Source of the DNA: Chamaecrista fasciculata
Lineage: Eukaryota > Streptophyta > Magnoliopsida > Fabales > Fabaceae
Assembly: GCA_003254925.1 (NCBI GenBank)
Contig: QANZ01010907.1
Coordinates: 1-64,000, forward strand
Length of the DNA stretch: 64,000 bases
Direction: 5' to 3'
Below the pieces are notes generated by a model. The model worked only from the letters and a program-made list of their open reading frames with translations, had not been told where the DNA came from and searched no databases. A program made the position numbers and the translations under genes. Every line of letters starts with the position of its first letter. The stretch's first letter is position 1. Positions 36,294 through 47,954 of this stretch are shown here, in pieces.

Positions 36294-37598
36294 TAGAGCT
36301 GTCAAAATGGGCTAGCCCGGCCCAGCCTTACCCTAACCCTATATAGCCCTAAGTTAATTAGGGTAGGGCTAAAAAAGCCCAATTTAAAATTGGGCTAAAA
36401 TTTTCTAGCCCAGCCCGGCTCTGTTAGGGCTAGCCCTATGGGCCTTTTATTAATTTTTTTTAATTTTTTTAAAATATAAATAAAGTTAAAATTTCAATTA
36501 TATAATTTTTTTAATATGAGCCAAAATTACAATATAATATCACAAGTCAAAACTTAGATAGTTACTTAATGATAAACTAGAAAATGGACACACTTAACTA
36601 ATTCAACAAGTGAGGGCTGCAAGAGCAATTTGATCGTCCAAGTACCTGCAAGAACTTCACAGTGAGGGGGGGGGGGGCTGCGAAGAATACTCCGACGCTC
36701 AAGTTAGTGTATGAATGATGTGAGAGCAAGAGAATTCTGAAAGATGAGAAGTCGCTAACCTTAGTCTGCTGGGTTGAGCTCTATTTATAGAGCAGGGGGA
36801 GAGTGGTGGCCAGCGCGCGGGGCGCACCACGTAGTCAGGCACGAACTCCACCAGCGGGAGTGGTGGAGACCGAGATTTGCGGGACAAGGCAATCGTGGGT
36901 GATTGCGTGTCGTGTTAATGGGCGGGCGCCAGACGACTGGAGAACGTGGGTATGATTAAGTCCGTGGCCGACGATCTCCACCAGCGAGGATTGCGATACA
37001 AGGCAGTTGTGGGTGACTGCGTGTTAATCTGGAGGCGCATGCCATGACCCTGGATGGATCACGACCGCCCCTAAGTGTGCAGAGGGCACTCGATTGGCTG
37101 GAGTGCTCCTTGTCAGGTTTGGAGGGGAGAAGTGGCCCAGCTCGAGGGCCATTTAGGCGTACGCCCAAATAATGATGTATCACTTAATATTTTCAAAATT
37201 ACATAATAAAATTAATAATGTTGAAGTGAAAATGAGTAAAAAAATATATATTTCACAGAATTATTTATTATTTAACCATCCATCACTATATATGACTTTA
37301 TTATCTTTCCTTAAAAAATCATTTTTGACTTAATATTTATTTTTATTTGTATTTAAAAGATATATAAAATGTTAAATAAATTGAATTATTATGATAATTT
37401 AAATATTTTTTAATATTAATAAATAATTAGGGTTAGCCCTAATAAAGCCCGACCCTAACCCTCTTTGGCCCTACTCTTATTAGGGCCGGGCTCAAAAAGC
37501 CTTAATTAAAAAATTAGTTAATTTTTGTGGTCCAGCCCTAAATTATCTTGGAGGGCCGTGGGCCAGCCCATAGGGCCTAGCCCATTTTGACAGCTCTA
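36294..37598. mobile_element. hAT-like element with TAGAGCTGTCAAAA ends, family H4 copy 1
   Basis: The ends read TAGAGCTGTCAAAATGGGCT on the left and its exact complement on the right. Flanking 8-mers ACTACAGA and CTTACAAA agree at 5 of 8 positions. Subterminal regions are full of GGGCTAGCCC- and GGGCTAAATTT-like motifs. A solo LTR of 613 bp (36570-37182) is inserted in it, so the hAT itself is about 690 bp. A relative is at 53857-55005. Confidence 0.85.
36570..37182. mobile_element. solo LTR (fossil) inside the hAT-like element
   Basis: It starts TGATAAACTAG and ends GATGTATCA, with an exact 5-bp duplication CTTAA at 36565-36569 and 37183-37187. It is strongly similar to the LTR at 45698-46265. 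It carries CTATTTATAGAGCAG, a likely TATA region, and is much more GC-rich than its host. It is younger than the hAT it sits in. Confidence 0.88.
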
Positions 37599-37606
37599 CT
37601 TACAAA

Positions 37607-38392
37607 TAACCCACCAAATGAGATATCACCAGAAATCGAACCCAAACCATGTAATTGTGAAAATGACTGAGTCAAACCTCATTGACTGCTTAAATTATAT
37701 ATGATATGACTAACTAGCTATATCTCCAACAATCATTTATATATAAAATTATTTATCATTTTTTATTTGTTATTTAGAGGCGTTCAAAATCGAACTAAAT
37801 TGACTTGACTAAATATTGAATCGAAACCAAACTATATAAATCGAACGATAAGTGGTTTGACTTAGCTATCAATTTATCAAAATTGATTGGTTTAGTTCGG
37901 TTAATAATTTAAACATATAATTAATTGAATTGATTGTTAATATTTATATATTTTTTATTTTTATTTATTATATATAATTACATTTAAAACAAAAACTATC
38001 AATTTTTTTCTTTGATCATTATGCAATTGGGTATATTTTTTTATTATGGTATTTTTATAGTGAAAATATATGATTTCAATCATTAATTAAGTATGATTCT
38101 TACTTTTTAATTTTTTTTTCTTTCAAATTTTTAAATTTAATCGTTATTTTATCTATCAATACTTAATTTTGACTAATTATAGTAGCCACTATCTTGCTGT
38201 CAATAAGCAACCGTTCAGTGATTGCCGTGTGTACCTTTTTAATATAAATAAATGATTATAATAATTTGAAGATACATTAATTCAGAAAAAAAATCATATT
38301 TATTTTTTTAAACAAATACGTTTTTATTAAAACAACAATAAATAAATAATACATAGAACTATAGAAGAAATAAAGAAATAGAAGAGAAAGAG
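37607..38392. other. AT-rich intergenic DNA
   Basis: The piece at 37607-37690 (ATCGAACCCAAACC region) may be the other half of a SINE-like sequence split by the hAT at 36294-37598. The piece at 37775-37900 has a CGAACTAAATTGACTTGA-rich, hAT-subterminal look but no findable ends. No gene was seen. Confidence 0.45.
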
Positions 38393-38567
38393 CGAAGAAA
38401 TAAACCTTTTTTTTTTGTTATAGAAGGAACAGTTACAAAAGGAAAGGGAGTACATACCGTAGAGCTAATAAACGTATCTAAAAGCATCTCCCCAAACATC
38501 TCTAAGGTAGTCATTACCTACACAAAAAGACCAAGTTACCCTACCATGACCAACAAGTCCTACTATG

Positions 38568-41500
38568 TCATCTCTTACTCGCTTNCCTTGTTTGCCAGAT
38601 AATATCCAAAGTGGTAAAATACCAAATTAATAAGATCATACCCTCCTCTCCTCCCTTCAGGCAAGAGAGACAATGGAGTTTAAGCCACTCTATAATATCA
38701 TTTTCAACAATACTGTCCATTCTCATGAAAGGAGGAACTCCAAACCAAACAGCCTTAGCAAAACCACAGCTTCTAAAAATATGGTCTATGGATTCATCAG
38801 GATAATCACAGAAAGGACACGAAAACTGACCCGGCATATGGTGGTTTTTGAGAACTTCGCCGCATGGAATGGCCAAGTTGAGAAGCTTCCAAATAAACAT
38901 AAGAACACGCATGGGAGCTTTTAACTTCCAAAACGCCTTCCAGGGAAAATTTTGAGGATTCCTAACACTTCCATACATATTCTGAGCCAGAAAATTATAG
39001 CCTTCGGCAACAGTGTAAACACCACTTCTTGCTTTTGACCACACCAACCTATCCTCATTAATAGCAGCAGGGATGAAGGTAGAAAATATTGACCGAGCTT
39101 CTGCATCACTGTAAACATTTAGAACTCTGTATCTATCCCAAGCATCTCCTCTTTCATTAAGCAAATCAGCTACTCGTATCCTGCCTCTGTCAACATTTGC
39201 AGGACGAATCCAAAATCTGCTAGCTATATCAATGTTATGACCATTGCCCACCTGCCATCTCAAGTGATCTCTGATCAAGTTGCCATTCCGCCGCATACTC
39301 TTCCAACAGACTGACTCCAGTGTAGACTTCTTGAATTCCAAATCTGAATCTTTCTTAACATATTTATGCAGCACCCACTGTGAAGACAAAGATTCAGGTT
39401 TACTTACCACTCTCCAGATCTGTTTTGACAAGAGGGCTTGATTAACAAGACTCAGATCTCGCAAGCCTAACCCCCCATCTCTTGTATGCCTCCTTAGAAC
39501 ATTGCTCTTCAGAAGATGTATCTTCTTTCTGTCGCCCTTAAAACCCCAAAAGAAATCAGTGATAACACTATTCATCTTCTCTGTGTCTTGCTTTCTGAGT
39601 TGAAAATTTGACATCTTGTATATGGGATCAGATTGCAAAACAGATTTAATGAGAGTGCATCTCCCAGCTTGAGACAGGAGCGAGGCCTTCCACCCTCGAA
39701 GTCTACATTCCAATCTATCAATGAGACCTGCCCCATTTTCCTTGATCACGTTGTCTCCATCCACAAAAACACCCAGGTACTTGCCGAGCTCGTTCGTGAT
39801 TTTGACGCCTAGAGCCTTAGCCATGAACTTCTTAAAGACCCTGGGGGTATTTGGACTGAAGACAGCCAAAGACTTCTCGAAGTTAACCTTTTGACCAGCA
39901 AGAGAGCAATAATTCTGCAAGATCCCTTTGACGACCTCACACGAAGACTGACTTGCTTGAAAAAATAAGATGGTGTCATCAGCATACATTAAATGAGAGA
40001 TCATTGGGCCAGTTCTCGCATACCGCATTCCGGATAACTGTTTAGATTACTCTGCCTTCAGTAGCATCAGGGATAACACATTAGAGCAAATAATGAACAG
40101 AAAGGGGGAGAGAGGATCCCCTTGTCTAAGACCTCTATGTGGAAGGAAGTTGCCAATTCTGTGCCCATTAAACAGAAGATTGAAGCTGACCGTGGAAACA
40201 CATTGAAGTATGAGATTAACAAAGTGGTCGGAAAATCTCATCTTCCTTAGAACAACAGTAAGAAAATTCCAGCTCACTTTGTCATAAGCTTTTGCCATAT
40301 CTAACTTCAATGCACACCAATGGGTTTTGTTCTTCCTCGCCTTTTTGTTCTTCCTCGCCTTGTGAATAGTAGACATAAGCTCAGACGCCAGAAAAATATT
40401 ATCATTGATTTGCCTACCCTTAATGAAGGTGCTCTGGAAATGGGATATCAGGTGCTCCATTAATGGCTTTAATCTGTTAGCCAGAATCTTTGCAATGATT
40501 TTATAACAGACGTTGCAAAGACTAATAGATAACAGACGTTGCAAAGACTAATAGGCCTGAAATTCTTCAAAAGAGTAGGATTGTCCACTTTAGGAATCAA
40601 GGCAATGTCTGTTCTATTGAATTCCTTTAGCATAAAACCCCTAGAAAAGAAAGCTTTAACCATCCTCACAATATCGTCTTTAACTACTACCCAAAAGGAC
40701 TAGAAGAAGCCAGCTGGTAGACCATCTGGTCCTGGGACTTTAAAGGGTTTCATCTCGAACACTACTCGCTTAATTTCCCCCTCATCAACTTCTCTGAGTA
40801 GAGTTGCACAGTGATCATCGTTAAGAGAAGGAAAAATTATCCCCCCTAAAGCATCTCCTATTTCGTTGACCGTTTTTTCATCATCTATCTCAAAAACATC
40901 ACGGTAGTACTTGAGCACAAACTCCTCTAAGTCTTCTTGATTATCAATCCACTCCCCATTTTCCTGCAAAAGCTTAGTAATCTTGTTCGAAAGTCTTCTT
41001 TTCCGCACCACTGTGTGAAAGTATTTAGTATTCCTATCCCCTGATACTAACCAAAGTTGGTGCGCTCTTTGTGCCCACTGAATTTCCTCCCGTTCAAGCC
41101 ACATTTCCAACTCTGAACGAACTTCATTCTCTCTATTAAGTAAAGCCAGATCAGAAGAACCATTCAAAGCAGTCTGAATACTTGTCAGCTCCGAATTTAA
41201 TTTGTTAATGTTGCACTGAATATTACCAAACTGCTCATTATGCCACTTGATCAAGGAATTCATAGTATTATTAATCTTTTTAGCCACAACATAGGCCAAT
41301 GATCCATTTTCATTCTTGTTCCACCCTGTTTTTACAACATCAAGACAACTAGGGTCAGTGAGCCACATGGCTTCAAATCTCTTAGGCCAACGTCTGACTG
41401 AAAAGCGCCCAACAGTAGAAAAAAAGACAGGGTTGTGATCTGACCCAACTATAGGGAGACATTCAACGAAGGATTGAGGAAATAAACTGAGCCAATTCGT

Positions 41501-42103
41501 GTTAACCAGAACCCTGTCAAGTTTTTCCCAAACCGCGTCGTCTCCAAGTCGTCCATTACACCAAGTGAAAGTATTACCCTTCGCTTTGAGATCAATGAAA
41601 CCACAACAATTAATCATGTCAGAGAAACTCTGTGCACCTGGTATTTGACTATTTCTACTCAATTTCTCGTCCCTGCACAACACTTGGTTGAAGTCACCTG
41701 CTACCACCCATGGTGAATTAATCTCATCATTCAAACCAGTTAGAAAGTTCCATAATTTGTATCTGTCATGAGTCCTAGGTGGGCCATATACTCCAGTCAG
41801 AAAAAATTCATGGGATTCCTCATCAATACAACGAACGTGGATCCAAAATTTAGACAAAGCTATCACATCACACGTCACCAAATTAGACCATCCTAGAAAT
41901 AATCCTCCACTTCTTCCAACAGCATCAACACCCACAGAATTATGAAAGCCTAAACTGTACATTTTAGTAGCTGCAAAATCTTTTGTACAATGAGTTTCAG
42001 AAAGAAAGATTACATGGGGATTTTTTGATGAACAGAGTTGCCGTAATCTTCTCATTGTCGAGGCACCCTTAATACCTCTACAATTCCACCACAGAGAAAT
42101 CAT
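38568..42103 (-). pseudogene. LINE ORF2: endonuclease + reverse transcriptase + zf-RVT, interrupted
   Basis: From ATG 42103 (MISLWWNCRG) an APE-type endonuclease runs to about 41400, with the sites LSETH, GVYGPP, VVAGDFN and SDHNPV. The reverse transcriptase includes FKVPGPDGLPAGFF, RPISLCNVCYKIIAKILANR, GLRQGDPLSPFLFI and the catalytic YADD (about 39980). The C-terminal zinc region is SCPFCDYPDESIDHIFRSCG. Breaks: an in-frame stop at 40700-40702, a 26-bp tandem duplication at 40505-40556 that shifts the frame, and an in-frame stop at 40047-40049. An in-frame 18-bp duplication (KARKNK twice) is near 40322-40360. With so few breaks the element looks young. The usual RNase H domain is not present after the zinc region. 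Confidence 0.9.
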
Positions 42104-42289
42104 GGCGCTCAAAGATAAGAAATCAAAAACCAAGAAACGGAGACCAACAACCAGCAAGCAAAATAGTCCAATGCAAGCCAGAATGCTTACACCAACACTC
42201 ATAGGCAATAACCCAATCCCAATTCAGAACATCAAATTTAAAATTCAGACCAACTGAATACCCAAACAGCACACCGCAAGCACACAACC

Positions 42290-43006
42290 AACAACCAAAA
42301 TGAGTATTACAGACCCAAACTGACCGGGGGAAGACTGTCTGTTTTACGGTCCGGTGGAGAGAAGAACCAGATCTGAAGAAGAAAACGAAACTGACCAGGG
42401 AAGCGCCGCCGTCCGTTTAACGGTCCGGTGGGAGGACGAAACCAGATCTGAAGAAAGGACGTCGTCCGTTTTACGGTCCGACACCAGCCAAGCCACGAAA
42501 CACCAAGAAACAATAGATCGCCGTCGTTCGTCTTACGGTCCAACAGCCACTCGCCGCCACGCTCCGCCAGCCGCCGTCACTTGCCGACACCACAGAGTCT
42601 ACTTCCTTAACCAACAAAAACGCAGAAACATACAGAACACAAGGAATACACCGAGCAGCAACCAGAGAACACAAGGAATACACCGAGCAGCAACCAGAGA
42701 ACACAAGGAATACACAGAGCCGCCGTCTGTCTTACGGTCCGGCCGTCACTCGCCGCCATGCGCAGGCACTCGCCGTCCGTCTTACGATCCAGCTTCAGAT
42801 CTGAAGAGAGAAGTCGTCGTCCGTTTTACGGTCCGACATCAGCCAAGCCACGAAACACCAAGAAACAATAGATCGCCGTCGTCCGTCTTATGGTCCAACA
42901 GCCACTCGCCGCCAGCCGCCGTCACTCGCCGCCACGCGCAGGCACTCGTCGTCCGTCTTACGGTCCGGCTCTCAAACTCTTCAGATAGACCGTTTATCTT
43001 CTAATC
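42290..43006 (-). repeat. LINE 5' region with nine copies of a palindromic CGTCCGTTTTACGGTCC motif
   Basis: The GC-rich region holds nine near-copies of CGTCCGTYTTACGGTCCG at about 42340, 42409, 42463, 42521, 42724, 42774, 42818, 42876 and 42948. Each is an inverted repeat (GGACCGTAA...). A separate tandem of about 33 bp (GAGCAGCAACCAGAGAACAC) runs 42652-42715, and a block of about 65 bp (42463-42557) recurs at 42818-42911. This is where a plant L1 promoter would lie. Confidence 0.75.
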
Positions 43007-43180
43007 CGAAGAAATAAACCTAAAAGAGATTAAACAATATGCTAAGCTTAAATAAAATATTATACATGAAAAAGTTCTATTTGTACTATCTATAGCATTC
43101 CTTTGTAAAATTACATTTCAAAGAAGGGTCGAGTTAGGTTGAACAGAGGTTAAGTTAGCTCATTTTATTAACAAAATATT

Positions 43181-43463
43181 GAGAAAATTAATTATTTTTT
43201 CCATAATTTTACACTGAGTCAATTAATTAGTCCTTGAATAATCAAAATATACTACTCAGCTACTAAATTATTGCAATTGTCAACGGTTTAGTCTCTGAGT
43301 CAAATTCAGGGACCAAAAAAGTAAAAATTCAGAGATCAAATTGTCACTGGGACCAAATAGTTGATAATTAAAATATTTCAGGGACCAAATTGTGTATTTT
43401 GATTATTCAGGGACTGATTAGTCGACTCAGTATAAATTTACAAACCAAATAGTAGGATTTCTA
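43181..43463. mobile_element. fold-back MITE, GGTCCCTGAATT type
   Basis: The arms are complementary and the left end is GAGAAAATTAATTATTTT. The 9-mers CAAAATATT (43172-43180) and AAAAATATT (43464-43472) agree at 8 of 9 positions. It may sit inside an older hAT-like relic whose right end TTTTGACATCTCT lies at about 43916-43928. Confidence 0.65.
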
Positions 43464-43979
43464 AAAAATATTTATCTAATATTTTTAATTAATCAATAAA
43501 ATAATAACTAATGAGAATAAACATTATTATAAGAATAAATTATAAATGAAAGAATAATATATAAATATATTAGATGATTAAGAACATGAAAAATTCAATG
43601 AAATATATAATAATATAAAAAAAATAATATTTACATATCAGTTCATTCAGTCTTTTATTATATTATGTAATATAATTTTAAATATTTATATTTTTATATT
43701 ATATGTTTATATTTTTATATTATATAGTAAATTATATTAAATATATTTTTATTAAAAAAATTATAAAAATTATAACCAGCTCATTGGACTAGCTTTGAGC
43801 TATAAAAGATTTGGCTGAACTAAAAAAATTCTTAACTTATTTTAAAACAAGCACACTAGCTTAATCCTTAAAATAACATACCAAAACGAATTTGAATTGG
43901 ATTGAACCAACACGTTTTGACATCTCTATATTTAATTATCAATGCAAATGCACATAATACATATAAAACGTGTCGGTAC

Positions 43980-44849
43980 CAGTGTTGTCAGAACTGGACC
44001 GGATAAAGACTTGGACAAGTGTTTGATTTACGGTCTAATTGGTTTAATCGGTCGGACCGTTGATGCAATAAATAATTATTTTTATTATATTAAATATAAA
44101 CATTTTATATATTCTTTTATTGGGATCTAAAAGGTGTATTTAATCAATGAATTTAGTCAGCAAAAAGAAAATCAAAATGTGTTTCCATGTATTTTCATCA
44201 TCTTTCAGTGATGGCACAAGTGTTCAAATGAATCAAAACATAGAATAGAGGAATAGAGGAATTAGAGCACAACCATCCAAGATCCAACAAAGAAATAGAG
44301 TAATGAGAGCATAAGCATTGAACAGAGAAATAGTCAGGCCAAAAAAAAAAAATTTAGAGAAATAGGAGAATGAGAATGAAAGACATATAGATGGAAGTGC
44401 AAAGCAGCGTTGACGACGCGACGGGTAGTGGAAGCGACAAGCAGCGACAGGCAGCGACGGAAGCGGTGGCAGCGGCGAAAGCGACGATAACAACGCAAGC
44501 AGCGACAGCGATGGCAGGTAGTGGCGGCAGCAACTACGTGGGTGAGAGGGAGGCTAGGGCTTCGATGAGAAAGTAGAAATGAAGAAGAAAGATGAATTTA
44601 ATTGAGGATGTCGACTGCTTCTTGCCCTTTTTTAATTTTTAATCAATATTTTTTTTATTTAAAAAAATTAGTTGGACCGCCAGTTCTTTAAGCGGTCCAG
44701 CGGTTGGACCCCGGTTCGCCAGTTTTATTCGGTTATAACCGGTCCAATCCAGTTCAAATGACATATTGGTTTTTTTTTGTTGAATCCACTCGTTCTCTTG
44801 TTCGATTGGCGGTCGGACCGTCCGGTCCGGTCCGGTTCTGACAACACTG
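43980..44849. mobile_element. hAT-like element with perfect 8-bp duplication, family H3 copy 2
   Basis: Ends CAGTGTTGTCAGAACTGG and the complement CCGGTTCTGACAACACTG are flanked by an exact 8-bp duplication GTCGGTAC (43972-43979 and 44850-44857). The subterminal zones are rich in GGTCCGGTCCGG and ACCGGTT motifs. A GC-rich core (44393-44580) has GCAGCGAC repeats and an open frame of Ala, Ser and Gln that looks like low complexity, possibly captured DNA. Confidence 0.9.
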
Positions 44850-44857
44850 GTCGGTAC

Positions 44858-45690
44858 ATCCCCTGGCACACTGCTCACTCCCTTTCGTCTTCGTCTCTAG
44901 ATCTGTGTACAGGGAGGAGTTGCAGATTCTTCTTCCTCTTCCTCCTTTTCTTTTTTTTTTCTTCATTTTTTAGTTTCAATAAATTCATATATAATTTAGT
45001 TCCCCAGTTTGGTGGTGCTTTTCTCATATTTGATTATGTACTCTTTGAGTAGTGTTTTCTCTTTATGTGGTGTATTCCCTTTATGAGTGTTGTTTTCGTT
45101 AATCTGGTTTAGTCCTACTTAGAAATGACCTCCAGATTATGTTTTTGAGCTTTTCTAGTAGGTTGAAGTTGGTGACGTCTACATAATTGGGATGATAATT
45201 TCTTCTCTGATAAATAGTAAGTATGAGATTAAGCAGTTTGTTGACAATACATTTATTGATGATCTACATCCTCAGGATTTATTCCACGTAGGATCTGTTA
45301 GTCCTCAAGATTTCTTCTGTATAGGACTTATTTTTGTGCCCATTTTTTCTTCAAGTTCAATAATATTTACTTTTATACTTCACATGTTATATCAATTTCG
45401 AAATTCTTTGAATTTTTGTAAGTATCGTTTAACTTTCATATAATATATTTTGTTAGTTTCTTGTAAAAAAAATAGGGAGAGAAAGAATAATTCCATCATT
45501 AGTAACTCCAAAATTTATAACATGATTGTAATTCGTAAATTATATATTTCAATATATAAACATTAATTAAATTTAAAGGTATGTATTATTTTAAGAAATT
45601 TAATGATCCATCTCACTTGTATTTTTTATTCATAAAAATAAAATAATTGATATACTACTAAGATTAATTATTTGAGAGAAGTCTTTCTCT
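44858..45690. other. intergenic DNA, no gene recognised
   Basis: A pyrimidine-rich stretch at 44925-44970 and AT-rich sequence. No family signatures in the open frames. Confidence 0.45.
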
Positions 45691-45697
45691 CTCTATA

Positions 45698-47835
45698 TGA
45701 TAAACTAGAAAACAGACAAGCTTACCTAGTTCAAATGAGTGGGCTGCGAGAGCAAAGCTTGAATGTCCAAGTACTTACAAAGACTTCACAGGGGGGCCCT
45801 ACAAAAAATACTCCGACTCTCAAGTTAGTATTTGAGAGATATGAGAGCAAGAGAATTCTAGTATGTAAAGAGTAGCTAACCTTAAACTGCTGGGTTGAGC
45901 TCTATTTATAGAGCAGAGCGAAGGGTAGTGGCCAGCGCGAGGGGCGCACCACGTTGTCGAGCACGATCTCCACCAGGAGAGTGGTGGAGTCCGAGAATTG
46001 CGGAGCAAGGCAATTGTGGGTGACTGTGTGTCTAGGTAGAGGGCGTGCGCCAGTGGACTAGAGACCGAGAATTGCGGAGCAAGGCAATCGTGGGTGATTG
46101 CGAGTCGTGACGGGGCGAGCGCCATGTTCCGTGTTTCGGTACACGGCCGCCCCTAAATGCAAGGAGGGGCATTTGACTGGTTTGAGTGCGCTCCGAAGAA
46201 TTCGGAGAGGAAAAGAGGCCTGGAGCGAAGGCCTGTTAGGCGTACGCCCAAATAGTGATTTATCACAAGTCCCTCCTTAAAGAGGTCTACGAGCGCGTTC
46301 GTCATACGATTCCTTAAGGGCAAGCGGGCCGAAGGGCCTGGAGCGTGTGCAACTTGACAAATGCCTTGGCCCTGTGAGAGTTCCAGGCGTACACCCAAAA
46401 TGTTCAAGGGTACTTGCCCCCCGCAGAGAAGACAAAGAGGCCACATGGAGGGTGCACAATGAGTGCACAGGGAAAGTCAATGGTCGCTCTGGCGGGCGAG
46501 CCCGTAGTAGGTAGCGTGTCTTGTCAAAGACACGTGTCACCACCCGAAGGGCCAAAAATTTGAAAAAAGGGAAAAACTTTTCGTCTACCTTGTTTGCCGC
46601 GCAAGGGGTATTTAAGGCCAAAATGAAACGGTTTCCTCATTTACACCTTCATAGCATTGTGAGTAAAGAGAACAGGAGAGAGAAAGGCGAAACCGACGAA
46701 GAACATCACCGGAATCTTGTAACCGCTGAAGGCATTAAAAGTCGCTGATCGTGTGCGCAACAGACAAGGGGTTCCTTATCCGGTAAGTGTTTTTGTAATC
46801 TTGGTATTCTCTGTGTTAGAATATTGGGTATGGGTTAGGGTTTGTAAGTGGAGATCGCATGCTTTTGTTTGCCGTTGGTTAGGCGATGTTCGTCGGCTGT
46901 TGTTAGGGTTTTTTGATATGGGGTTGATTATAAACGATTGTGTTTCGAGATTGAGGGTTGGGGTTGGAAAAAATGGGACTTTAAGTTCGAATTTCTGGGT
47001 TTATTACCACTGTGCGAGTGGGTTTTCTGAGTTGGTGTTCATCGTGTTCATGTGATTTCTGGGTGTTCATCTTGCATTTCTGGGTTAGTAGATGGGTGTT
47101 CTGGGTTTGAGGTTCATCGAGGGTAGGTCGCCGCATGTGGTTGGTCGTGAGGGCCGAGCGGCTGGGATAACTGGTATTGTTCTTAGGGTTCGACGATTTG
47201 GGTTTTGCCGTGTACTGACAATTTTGCCCTTTTTGCAGGTTGTGTAGCGATCGACTGTTGATCATTCGGGCGTGCGCCACTATCCTTGTTAAAGTTCAAC
47301 CTCTAACAATATGTGTACCATGCATACAGGTACATCCTTTCCCCTTGAGCTTTGATTTAATTTGTAAGTGTTAGAGGTCATGGCGGTCCTTAGGGAGTTA
47401 GAGGAAGGCGAGGAACTGAGTAGTGTTAGAAGTTTATCCCCATAGGCGAGTAGCTCTGAAGACACAGAGGTCCTGAATCGTGAGACGGATAAGGCCTTAC
47501 GTTTGGCGGCCAAGCTGTTAGCAAGGCGAAAGAGTGTTGCTAAGGCTGCGCGAGCGTAGGGTGAGGAAGCGACGAGCACGTATCGAGGGTGTTGGGACTT
47601 GGTTATTTATAATCCTAAGCTAATGTCTGAGATGAGCGAGGAGGAGGTGCCGATCGAGGTGCCGGACAGCCCGGAGAGAGAAGTGCCAAGGGTGTTGGGT
47701 GAAGCGACAAGCGACATATGTGGGTCGGCAGCTGAGGGGCATTTGACTGATTCGAGTGCGTCCTGAAGAGTTCGGAGAGGAAAAGAAGCCTAGAGCGAAG
47801 GCCTGTTAGGCGTACGCCCAAATAGTGATGTATCA
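45698..47835. mobile_element. decayed non-autonomous LTR element (fossil)
   Basis: The left LTR is 45698-46265 (TGATAAACTAG...TTTATCA). The right end (about 47733-47835) repeats the last part of the LTR and stops GATGTATCA. The 5-bp flanks CTATA and CTGTA agree at 4 of 5 positions. The internal region (46266-47732) is GC-rich compared with its surroundings, but I recognise no gag, protease, RT or integrase in it. The element is broken in several places and short, of the LARD or other non-autonomous kind. Its family also left the solo LTR at 36570-37182. The right LTR is incomplete. Confidence 0.8.
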
Positions 47836-47954
47836 CTGTATATACATTATACATTTTTTAATTTTAAAATTGATATCTTGCCAAAAAAATAAATAAAATT
47901 TTGATATTGTGCGAATATTTAAAAAGTAAATAATGATTCATTGAGCCTCGTGGC

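Larger units (their letters stand above)
38407..43006 (-). mobile_element. nearly complete L1-type LINE with 14-bp target duplication
   Basis: The 14-bp repeat CGAAGAAATAAACC flanks the element exactly (38393-38406 and 43007-43020). A T-run at 38407-38416 is the poly(A) tail of the minus-strand element. Order in the minus direction: GC-rich 5' region (42104-43006), ORF2 endonuclease, reverse transcriptase, zinc-knuckle domain (zf-RVT type) and a short 3' UTR. No ORF1 (gag-like, CCHC) region is visible between the 5' region and the endonuclease. An N is at 38585. Confidence 0.93.

Noticed and set aside
37775-38270. Further hAT-like element with CGAACTAAATTGACTTGA phrases
   Set aside because: No inverted ends or 8-bp duplication could be found, so it was not listed as an element.
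42354-43004. 216-aa plus-strand frame in the LINE 5' region
   Set aside because: An Arg/Ser/Thr-rich product of tandem GC-rich repeats on the antisense strand of the element.
44391-44576. Small protein rich in Ala, Ser and Gln
   Set aside because: Low complexity, inside a transposon, with no relatives I recognise and no splice or UTR context.
46266-47732. Hidden gag or other protein in the internal part of the LTR fossil
   Set aside because: Short frames only, with no zinc knuckle, protease or polymerase signature. Left as a decayed non-autonomous element.
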